Part shown: piece by piece, positions 1 through 6,800 of the stretch
Layout: each line of letters opens with the position of its first letter
Numbering within the stretch: position 1 is the first letter of the stretch
Assembly (NCBI GenBank): GCA_030621105.1
Contig: JAUXIH010000056.1
Span: 1 to 6,910, forward strand
From: Dehalococcoidia bacterium
GTDB lineage: Bacteria > Chloroflexota > Dehalococcoidia > GIF9 > AB-539-J10
DNA: 6,910 nt
Direction of reading: 5' to 3'
Notes under the pieces: generated by a model
Told to the model about the DNA's origin: nothing
What the model saw: only the letters and a program-made list of their open reading frames with translations
The model's database searches: none
Translations under genes and position numbers: made by a program

Positions 1-3000
1 AAAATAGCGGGTTTCAATATTGCTGTCGGCAGTGATGTCCACTTGCTTTGAGAAGTCCGTGAAGTAATTGCCATCACTATCAGTTTTAACCTCATGATAA
101 TAACAACAGTAGCAGTAGGGTGCAGGCGCAGACATCACACATTCACCACACGCCATTACCCCGATGATTGAGTCTGGCGGCGCCATGCCATATACCGTAT
201 CGGCATCTATATCCGCCTGAACGGTGAGGATAGGGACATCTAGCGACAGTACCTCACCCACAGCAGGTGTTACCTCTACGGTGTCGCCAGCAGCAATGAG
301 AACTCCTCCACCCTCATCCTCAAACCAGGCATAGAAATAGCCATCACACCGGGAGACATAGGTATCCGTAGCCTTGACAATACCCGAGGAATCCTTGAGC
401 AACAGGTTAACCTCAATATTAGGAGTGGTATAGCCGTGCACGAGGTTGCTGTTAATCCTGATTCTCAGCATTGGGACACAGAAGTTAAGATAGACAATGT
501 TATCGTCAGGGTTAGTATAGGAGACATAAATGTAGTGTCCCCTTCTTATATCCAGGTTACTCGAAAAATCAGCAACATAATTACCCTCACTATCGGTTAT
601 TACCTCTTGCTGATACCATAGTACTTCCACTTCAATGTTCGAGTCTGGTGGCGCTGTGCCAGATACAGTATCAGCATCTATATCCGCCCCAGCGGTGAGG
701 CCAACCACATCTACCGTTAGCACCTCACCTACATCTGGCGTTACTTCAATGGTATCACCAGCAGTAATAAGAACTCCTCCACCCTCATCCTCAAACCAGG
801 CATAGAAATAGCCATCACAACGGGAGACATAGGTATCCGTAGCCTTGACAATACCCGAGGAATCCTTGAGCACAATGCTCACATTCACGTTAGGGGTAGT
901 GTAGCCCCTCACGTAGTTGCTGTTTACCCATACCCTGGCAATAGGGGCATAGAGCCGGATATAGACCACGTGTCCCTCAGGGTCAAAGTAGCCAACGGAA
1001 ACCCTATCTCCTCTCCTGATATCTGAGAAGGTACCAGTGTAGTTACCACTGCCATCAGAGGTAACCTCCTGGTAAGAACACTTCTCCCGGCATACATATA
1101 TCCCAATGGTTGAGTCCGGCGGTGCCGCGCCGGATACAGTATCGGCATCCACATCTATCTCAGCGGTAAGGGCAACCACATCTACCGAGACGGTATCCCC
1201 TCCTTGAGGTGTTACCTCCACGGTATCACCGGCTGCACTGGGGACATCATAGCCATCACCATCTTCAAAGTAGGCATAGAAATGGCCATCAGAATAGGAA
1301 TCTGCGGTAGCGGTAGCCTTGACGTCTCCTGAAGAGTTCTTGAGCACCAGGCTGACCACAACACTGGGAGTGGTATAACCATAGACATAGGGGGTATTTT
1401 CCCAGATTTGAACAGTAGTCGTAGGCAGCGGTGGGAAGATAGCTTCTCGTTCCACGGTAAACCTGTGGTATGTCAGGGAACCCGTCCAAGAGGAAAAGCT
1501 TTGAGGAGGAAACTGGCTACCTTCATAGACAATGGCGTGCCAGATACCAGCAATATCCGTACCCGGCACAAATTCATGCTGGCTGGTAATGACACCGCTG
1601 TTATCGGAGCTAACATCCCCGGTTGCTCTCAAGGTATAGCTACCGTCATAGTAGGCAACCCTGTAATCTTGAGCGGGCATAAAGCCAGCACCGTAAATAT
1701 AAATGGTGTGCTCAGTGTTGTAGTCATCGAAACTCTCGCAGGGTGTGTTGTGGTCAGGGTCGCTATAGGAACCCAGATAGGGAACAAACCTCAAACCGGG
1801 CGCATCAACTGCATCTATAGCATCGTCAGCGGAGTTGAAGGTGCCCTGACCGGCACCTACCCTGTCTAAAATGATATCGTAATTCTCGTAGGTTGCTATG
1901 TCGCCTGCTGGGATGGAGTCTATCATGGTGAGTGGAAGGTTTCCGTTAGCATCAGCCGTCACTGTTTCCTGTGACCCAGATGGGTCCGAGCCAGCATTGA
2001 GCATATCACTCTCGCTCACCGGGTCGGGTTGAATCCAGATATTGTAGTCCGTGCCTGGTTCAAGGCCGATTGCTGCCACATAGACATCATCGCCGGGTGA
2101 GAAGAAGTCCTTTAGTATCCAATCCGACTCAGTTGACATAGCCCTCCTGGTAAGTTCAAAGTCAGAGTAGGCTGCCCAGTAATTAATGTTACACTCTCCC
2201 CACCTTATCCTGAACCAGCCGCTTTCCCCCCAGTCGGTGCCCCAGCTATTCTTGCAAATCCAGCATTCATTGTCATCGTTCCAGCCCACTATGGAGACCA
2301 TATGTCCACCTAACAAGTATCCTTCGACATGTTCATACACGCCTCCCGTATAGTAGAGGAAGTCCTCGTAGACATCAAAGGCAGTTACCAGAGGGCGGTG
2401 TTGTAAATAAGCCTTTATGTCGTCCGGGCTGGGTGTCCCCAGTGAGACCCAGCTCCAGCTCTCAAGGTTCCATTTCCTTCCCTCGCAAAACGGTAAGGCA
2501 GTCCCGCCGGGAATGGTGTCGTTTGCCTGATAGGGAAGGCATGTCTCATCAACAGTGCCCGTATCTCTTAAGAAGTCCATAGTGTCGGACATATTCCACC
2601 CGTAGCAACCACCCTCGCTACACGAGAGCAGATACTGCTCCGAGAGGTCCATATCTATTGCTGGGTCATTGGCCGCGATATCAATCTGCGACTCCAGAGC
2701 GGCAATGGAGCCGAAGGCCCAGCAGCTTCCACATCGTCTCTGGTCCTTGATTGGCGTTGTCCAGTCAGCGCCGTCCTTGTCTCGCCAGTCCAGTGCCGCT
2801 GGAAGCGACGTTGCTGTAAACGTCCTTGCAGCAGTCACTTCAGAAGAGAGTTTTTCCTTGGGAAATACTACTCCACAAAGTGCCCTTTGTTCCTCGAGAG
2901 AAAGGGCTGAAACAGAAGTCTTTCCGGCCACCCAACCGGCGCTCTTCTGGCTAATTGCCGCTTGTACTTCTCCTAGTTCCTTTCTCTCTTCCTCGTCTGA

Positions 3001-3540
3001 GCCAGGTGATGCTCTTAGTGTCTCAACGTCTCGTTTCGGCACGTTTACCCAGCGTGGGTATTCTCCACTTCCCTCTACAGCAAGTCCGGCATGTATCCAG
3101 GCATCTATTCCGCCATCGATATTATAGGCATTTGTGAATCCGTAGCTGACTAGAAGCCGACAAGCCTCTCTGCTCTTCACGCCACTTTGAGAATAGATGA
3201 GGATAATGCTGCTGCGGTATCTGTCTAGAAACCCCCGGACGCTGGATTCACGACTGAGCCTGTCGAGTGGCATTGGTATTGACCCGGCAAGGTGAGCCAT
3301 CTCATACTCTAGCTCCGTTCCGACGTCCAGTATGATGGCATCTTCATGCGAGTCTATTATCTGCCGGGCTTCCCGAGCGGTAATGTTGGTATAGGTAAGT
3401 TCACCGTCTGGGGGTAGAAAAGTGAGTTCTGGCCCCTTACCCAGCGGGTTGGTTGAGCCGGCTACGGCTGGGAATGAACTGCCGATAACCAGTGCCGCCA
3501 GTAAGGTGAGAAGCCCCACAGTTCTAAGCAGATTTTTCAT
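1..3540 (-). CDS. Secreted rhodanese-like / papain-family (C1A) cysteine peptidase with tandem repeats (3' end beyond window)
   Basis: The frame reads from ATG at 3540 to base 1 with no stop: 1180 codons, C-terminus missing. The start is fixed by GGGAGG 5 nt upstream and by an immediate signal peptide (MKNLLR, hydrophobic core, AVA|G cleavage near residue 27). Domains: rhodanese-like ~50-153; a propeptide-like segment ~160-250 with GWVAGKTSVSALSLEE near 202-217; papain-like peptidase 251-463; two β-rich linker modules 464-709; tandem repeats from 710 onward. The peptidase has oxyanion Gln267, nucleophile Cys273 (QRRCGSCWAF), His413 (GGHMVSIVGW) and Asn431 (KNSWGTDWGESGWF). The Gln-Cys spacing of six matches papain. 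C1A enzymes cleave peptide bonds through a Cys-His pair; this one should act outside the membrane and is probably activated by propeptide removal. The rhodanese part lacks its catalytic Cys (Ser117). No membrane or cell-wall anchor is visible, but the C-terminus is not in the window. Peptidase assignment is secure; substrate unknown. Confidence 0.94.
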   Translation of the reverse strand, partial: MKNLLRTVGLLTLLAALVIGSSFPAVAGSTNPLGKGPELTFLPPDGELTYTNITAREARQIIDSHEDAIILDVGTELEYEMAHLAGSIPMPLDRLSRESSVRGFLDRYRSSIILIYSQSGVKSREACRLLVSYGFTNAYNIDGGIDAWIHAGLAVEGSGEYPRWVNVPKRDVETLRASPGSDEEERKELGEVQAAISQKSAGWVAGKTSVSALSLEEQRALCGVVFPKEKLSSEVTAARTFTATSLPAALDWRDKDGADWTTPIKDQRRCGSCWAFGSIAALESQIDIAANDPAIDMDLSEQYLLSCSEGGCYGWNMSDTMDFLRDTGTVDETCLPYQANDTIPGGTALPFCEGRKWNLESWSWVSLGTPSPDDIKAYLQHRPLVTAFDVYEDFLYYTGGVYEHVEGYLLGGHMVSIVGWNDDNECWICKNSWGTDWGESGWFRIRWGECNINYWAAYSDFELTRRAMSTESDWILKDFFSPGDDVYVAAIGLEPGTDYNIWIQPDPVSESDMLNAGSDPSGSQETVTADANGNLPLTMIDSIPAGDIATYENYDIILDRVGAGQGTFNSADDAIDAVDAPGLRFVPYLGSYSDPDHNTPCESFDDYNTEHTIYIYGAGFMPAQDYRVAYYDGSYTLRATGDVSSDNSGVITSQHEFVPGTDIAGIWHAIVYEGSQFPPQSFSSWTGSLTYHRFTVEREAIFPPLPTTTVQIWENTPYVYGYTTPSVVVSLVLKNSSGDVKATATADSYSDGHFYAYFEDGDGYDVPSAAGDTVEVTPQGGDTVSVDVVALTAEIDVDADTVSGAAPPDSTIGIYVCREKCSYQEVTSDGSGNYTGTFSDIRRGDRVSVGYFDPEGHVVYIRLYAPIARVWVNSNYVRGYTTPNVNVSIVLKDSSGIVKATDTYVSRCDGYFYAWFEDEGGGVLITAGDTIEVTPDVGEVLTVDVVGLTAGADIDADTVSGTAPPDSNIEVEVLWYQQEVITDSEGNYVADFSSNLDIRRGHYIYVSYTNPDDNIVYLNFCVPMLRIRINSNLVHGYTTPNIEVNLLLKDSSGIVKATDTYVSRCDGYFYAWFEDEGGGVLIAAGDTVEVTPAVGEVLSLDVPILTVQADIDADTVYGMAPPDSIIGVMACGECVMSAPAPYCYCCYYHEVKTDSDGNYFTDFSKQVDITADSNIETRYF
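300..401 (-). repeat. Near-identical DNA copy (in repeat 3)
   Basis: This 102-bp block matches 771-872 with a single mismatch within it by eye (C/A in an Arg codon, CGG versus CGT, silent). The offset is exactly 471 bp, or 157 codons. The encoded stretch, LKDSSGIVKAT through GGGVLI, is identical over 35 residues. Confidence 0.9.
771..872 (-). repeat. Near-identical DNA copy (in repeat 2)
   Basis: Partner of 300-401. Similarity falls off on both sides: the copies differ at several bases just outside the block. The corresponding part of repeat 1 (around 1245-1345) is clearly diverged at DNA level. Confidence 0.9.
1414..2151 (-). other. β-rich linker modules after the peptidase
   Basis: Residues 464-709. 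The first part (~475-600) ends with NYDIILDRVGAGQGTFNSADDAID...GLRFV. This resembles a module seen C-terminally in bacterial and archaeal surface proteins (YDI..D..G.G.Y....DA.D...GF.V). The second part (~605-695) has HTIYIYGAGFMPAQDYRVAYYDG and IWHAIVYEGSQ, suggesting a second β-sandwich. No catalytic motif is seen. A Pro/Thr stretch (FPPLPTTT) leads into the tandem repeats. The comparison is from memory of similar proteins. Confidence 0.5.
2152..2790 (-). other. Papain-like C1A cysteine peptidase domain
   Basis: Residues 251-463 begin at DWRDKDG, the usual mature N-terminus region of papain-like enzymes. Visible signatures are Q267 and C273 in KDQRRCGSCWAF, LSEQYLLSC, a GGC.GW turn, the His413 strand GGHMVSIVGW, and N431 in CKNSWGTDWGESGWFRI. 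C273 to H413 is 140 residues and H413 to N431 is 18, close to papain (134 and 16). C270, C307, C312 and C334 sit where papain-family disulfide cysteines occur. The domain looks complete and active. Confidence 0.96.
2791..3063 (-). other. Propeptide-like segment between rhodanese and peptidase
   Basis: Residues ~160-250 link the two folds. A charged stretch (EEERKELGEVQ) leads into AAISQKSAGWVAGKTSVS and LSLEEQRALCG, then a variable stretch up to DWRDKDG. Short pro-regions of this GW.AG.TSVS..S.EE type precede prokaryotic C1A peptidases as I recall them; it is not the eukaryotic ERFNIN/I29 type. The probable role is folding or inhibition before cleavage near residues 245-250. Confidence 0.55.
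3082..3393 (-). other. Rhodanese-like domain, catalytic Cys replaced by Ser
   Basis: Residues ~50-153 follow the single-domain rhodanese pattern: an opening ITAREARQII helix, ILDVG (D72, V73), EYEMAHLAGSIPMPL (H83, G86), the active-site loop IYSQSGVKSREA, and the closing GF.NAYNIDGGIDAW. In active sulfurtransferases the loop begins with Cys (usually YC..G.RS) and the DV is followed by Arg. Here the loop residue is Ser117 (TCT at 3192-3190, one base from TGT) and Arg is Gly74. Thiosulfate:cyanide sulfurtransferase chemistry is therefore not expected. It may serve in folding, as part of the propeptide, or as a binding domain; that is inference. Confidence 0.88.
3460..3540 (-). other. Signal peptide of the rhodanese-papain protein
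   Basis: Residues 1-27 have a basic n-region (K2, R6), a hydrophobic core rich in Leu, Ala and Val (about residues 8-20), then SSFPAVA followed by Gly. AVA is a standard AxA signal peptidase I site. No lipobox Cys is present, so the protein is probably released or held by its missing C-terminus and not lipid-anchored. This places the rhodanese and peptidase domains outside the cytoplasm. Confidence 0.85.
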
Positions 3541-3545
3541 CGTAA

Positions 3546-3551
3546 CCTCCC
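3546..3551 (-). promoter_or_regulatory. Shine-Dalgarno site of the peptidase gene
   Basis: On the minus strand GGGAGG is followed by TTACG and then ATG at 3540, a spacing of 5 nt. The match to the 16S anti-SD is strong. It supports this ATG as the start and a bacterial-type initiation. Confidence 0.8.
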
Positions 3552-3566
3552 TCGTCTGAAAATTGG

Positions 3567-3580
3567 TTGGCATGCGCCAA
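3567..3580. repeat. Small inverted repeat in the leader (TTGGC-ATGC-GCCAA)
   Basis: A 5-bp perfect stem with a 4-nt spacer lies between the possible -10 and the Shine-Dalgarno site. It could be an operator half-site pair or a leader hairpin. It is short enough to occur by chance. Confidence 0.3.
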
Positions 3581-3587
3581 GGCACAC

Positions 3588-3593
3588 ACTATA
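3588..3593 (-). promoter_or_regulatory. Possible -10 element of the peptidase gene
   Basis: The minus strand reads TATAGT, five of six matches to TATAAT, about 48 nt before the ATG. No good TTGACA-like -35 sits 16-18 bp upstream. It would give a 5' UTR of roughly 40 nt. The alternative is read-through from the upstream gene. Confidence 0.25.
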
Positions 3594-3621
3594 GCCGAAA
3601 GCAGCTGACCACTTCCCCCGA

Positions 3622-3637
3622 CCCTCTCCCGCGAGGG
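3622..3637. repeat. GC-rich hairpin in the intergenic gap
   Basis: CCCTC (3622-3626) pairs with GAGGG (3633-3637) around the 6-nt loop TCCCGC. On the plus strand it is followed by a T-rich run, but no plus-strand gene ends here. On the minus strand, the direction of both genes, it is followed by TCGGGGG and has no T-tract. It is therefore a poor terminator for the upstream gene. Confidence 0.3.
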
Positions 3638-3689
3638 GTTAGTTACTTTTTATTAATTCTTTTCCTTATCTCTGCAGGGCATCCTGTGC

Positions 3690-3848
3690 TCAGGACGCTT
3701 TTAATACGCTGCGCTTTCGCCACACCAGGAAGTAAACCAGTAGTCCGGCAACCACCAACCCGGCGATAATACCACCGATGAGCCACCAGTTGGGCCCTGG
3801 AGTTGGTGCCGGGGTTGGCGTTGGGGCTGGTACCGGGACCGCCTCCTT
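3690..3848 (-). other. Pro/Thr linker, transmembrane helix and basic tail
   Basis: After VKEAV comes PVPAPTPTPAPTPGPN, then a ~23-residue hydrophobic helix (from WWLIGG to YFLVW, about 3788-3720) and RKRSVLKAS to the stop. Positive charges after the helix favour an outside-in topology, with the tail in the cytoplasm. The form fits a monoderm-like envelope, as in Dehalococcoidia, where no sortase is needed. Confidence 0.85.
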
Positions 3849-6800
3849 AACTACGAATGAATCACCAAGTCCATTGACATCCACCTCATAGGTTTGGGCA
3901 ATGTCCCTGGTCGCTATAAAGCTAACTTCCTGGCTTGCACCAGCGCCAAGTGCTACCTCTTTTCTGGCTTCCTCGACACCGTTTATCTTGAGAACTACAG
4001 TGTAGCTGCCCTGGCTGTCACCAGTATTGGTAACCGTAGCCGAAATAGTCACTTTCTCATTAGGTTCAGCCGAAGCCGGAGCAACCGACAAGTTGGAGAT
4101 GGCAAAAGTTGGTGCTGGCGGGGCTAGCTTAGCAATTACAGCAAACTGAGTGAAGTGCCCTACCTGCGCTGAGATGGTATTTGTCTCTGTATCCACCGTG
4201 CTTTCCAGGGAAATCCACTGAGAGCCGTTCCAATAGGAGATATATAGTTCACCTTCCGCTACTCCCTCAGACAGCCCCTCGGGGTCATAGCTCATCGTCA
4301 GGGTAACTGCCGGGTCGAATGTAGCTCCGTCAGGGCCAAAGTCGTAAGCACATACGATTGCCCCTTGCTCCGGCGGTTCTGGTGGTGAGGTTACTTCGCT
4401 GGCTGAGAGTGAGCCCAGAGCCTTGCCCTCAGAATCGAGCAGCTTTGTTCCTTTAGCTATATCCAGGGAAGCCTTTTTATCCAGTGTCTTGAGTAAACAA
4501 TCCCCTTGAGCGATGCCGCTACTATTCACTTTCAAGCTGGTGTCGACACTGAGCCCGCTCATCTTTACGGTGGTCGTGGATGGGAAGCCTCCACCTCCCC
4601 CAGGCGTTGGTGTAGGAGCAGGTGGTGCCGGTGGTTCAACTAGAGTAGCACCAAAGACACCATACTTACTCAGATGGTCAACCGTCCCGTATATGAAGTG
4701 CTCTGTTGTATTCACCCCGCTGTCAGGTACTAATCGCCATATCCCAAGTGTTACATCCCACAGATAGAGCTTGAGCGTGGACTCATCGGTTCCCTCCGGC
4801 AGCTCATCGGGGTCGTAGCTAACCTCTATGTATATTTGTTTCAGGTTATCGCGCAGCTCTGATGAAGCATTTATTTCAACGAATGCCCCTGCTGCCTCGC
4901 TTGCCCCTTCAGGGTTCCCCACATTTCCGGACGGGTTCTCAACATGCTGTGTAACCGTAATATCAGCATTGTTGACGGCGCCATTGGTCTCAATCTCCAG
5001 AGTGGTAGTGCTGGTGGTAACCTCCGTCGGGTCGATACCGTTAACATCAATAGTCTCTTTGCCAAAGGTTGCCGTCTTGGTTACCGTATTACCAGCTTTA
5101 TCTGTTCCGGTTATGGTCACAACATAATCGCCGGGTAATATCGGGGATGTCTCGCTGCCATAGATACCAACCCAGTTGTTTACACCCACTCTCGTCATGG
5201 TAATAGTAGGGTTGATACTTACAGTTGGCGGTGCTATAAGTGCCTCGTTAGAGGTCACCATGATGATTATCGAATCTGTCGGGTCGCTCAAGCCCACCGT
5301 GAGCACGGGAGCCGTGGTGTCTACCGTCACATTAACAACACCAGATGTGCCAGTGTTAGGTGGAGTGGCACTATCGGAAGCCCTTACTTCAATCGTATTG
5401 GCTCCTGTATTCAGCGTAACCGTCTTCCCAAAAGTGCCATCAGGGGCGACCGATATCGGCTGAGGCGTACCATTGAGATAAAGCGTTGCCACAGTGATTG
5501 TCGGGTCGTTCACGGTACCGGTTACGGTTTGACCGGCGACATTGGTGACCAGTTTGTTGGTTGGCGTGATAATCGTGACTCCCGGTTTAGTATTATCAAG
5601 TGTCACGGTTATTGGCGAACCGGATGAGGAGGTATTACCAACATTATCAGTGGTTACCACCACAACGGTATTACTGCCGGGCACCAGGGTAATGTTCTGG
5701 CTGAAATTCCCATCGGCTACAGACATTACCTGCGGTGCACCGCCATTCAGGATAAGCAGTGCGATGCTGACGCCAGGGTCATCAATTGTGCCCGAAACTT
5801 GAATAGCAGGGGTGCTCACCACACTTCCGGGTGTCGGCGAGTTCAGGGTCACCACTGGTGCTGTGGTATCCAGCGTCACCGCCTTTGTGCCTGATGTCCC
5901 AAGATAGTCATCATCACCAGCGCGTCCTGTGGCATAGGCAGTAGCAGCTATGATGTTGCTACCCTCAGATATGGTAACATCCGCGGTAAAAGCTCCACCC
6001 GTTGCGGCGATATCCTGCGCCACCCCGTTAACTCTCAAGGTAACCGTGGCAGCACCAACTACGGTGCCGGTTACATTGAGTGACGGGTTGTTGGTGAGAA
6101 ATCCATCCGCTGGTGAGGTGATGGTAACTGTTGGCTTATTCGGGTCAACCACCACGGTTCTCGTGCCAGATGTTCCTGTGTTGCCAGAGCCATCAACAGC
6201 CCGCACCAGGACGGTATTATTGCCGGTATTCAGGATGACGCCCTTACTGAAGTTGCCGCTAGTGTCCAGTGTCAAGGCAACGGGGTCACCCCCATTTACA
6301 ATAACACTCGCTGTGGCGTTTACATCATCAACATTACCCGATACCGTCAGGGTCTTTCCACTGAGTATCAGCCCCTCCGTTGGGCTGGTGAGAGTTACCA
6401 CCGGTGCCACCGTATCAGGCAGCACTGTAAGCGTGGTAACAGGGCTTGTTACCCCATCCTTTGCGGCTGTTATATCGGTAGTGCCTGCTCCCACTGCAGT
6501 CGCCAGTCCAGGATTAGCATCACCCACGGTTTGTATTGTAGCTGTAGTCAGAGTACCGCTAGCCCAGGCAGCAGTGTCTGTAACATCAACCGTTGAACCA
6601 TCGGAGTAATTGGCAGTAGCTATGAACTGAAGCGTGGGGGGGTTACCAGATACAAAGGTAATCGTCGGGTCAACCGGCGTTACCGTGATAGAATCCAGCA
6701 CAGCATCAGTCACCGTGAGTGCCGCAGCCGGGCTGGTTACCCCGTCCATTGAGGCGGTTATGTTAGTAGTGCCCGGAGCGTAGCTGGCAGCCAAACCGGC

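Larger units (their letters stand above)
1..1413 (-). repeat. Three tandem 157-158-codon repeats at the C-terminal side of the peptidase
   Basis: Repeat 1 spans 1413-940 (158 codons), repeat 2 spans 939-469 (157) and repeat 3 spans 468-1 (156 codons, cut by the edge). Shared signature: GYTTP.V.V...LK.SSG.VKAT, then DG.FYA.FED, AGDT.EVTP, DADTVSG.APPDS, EV.TD..GNY, and DIRRG in repeats 1 and 2 (D.RRGD or DIRRGH). All three stay in frame. The fold is probably Ig-like β-sandwich, forming a stalk or binding region. Repeats 2 and 3 are much closer to each other than to repeat 1. Confidence 0.92.

Noticed and set aside
1..1413. CRISPR or other noncoding direct-repeat array
   Set aside because: The repeats are 471-474 bp long and in frame, and they encode conserved protein domains, so they are protein repeats.
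1408..1869. Plus-strand open frame of 153 codons
   Set aside because: It is antisense to the linker modules of the peptidase gene, with no recognisable motif.
2669..3127. Plus-strand open frame of 152 codons
   Set aside because: It is antisense to the propeptide and the catalytic Cys region of the peptidase, which is unmistakable on the minus strand. The product resembles no family.
3622..3660. Rho-independent terminator
   Set aside because: The hairpin is only 5 bp. The T-rich run follows it on the plus strand, where no gene ends; in the direction of the real genes there is no T-tract.
3690..3720. LPxTG-type sorting signal at the surface protein C-terminus
   Set aside because: No LPxTG or variant precedes the helix; the protein ends with a simple helix and RKR tail after a Pro/Thr linker.
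5950..6609. Plus-strand open frame of 219 codons
   Set aside because: It lies antisense to the Ig-like repeat region. Its product is low-complexity (Val, Thr, Ser, Pro), as expected from the complement of Thr/Val-rich codons, and it has no domain or ribosome binding site.
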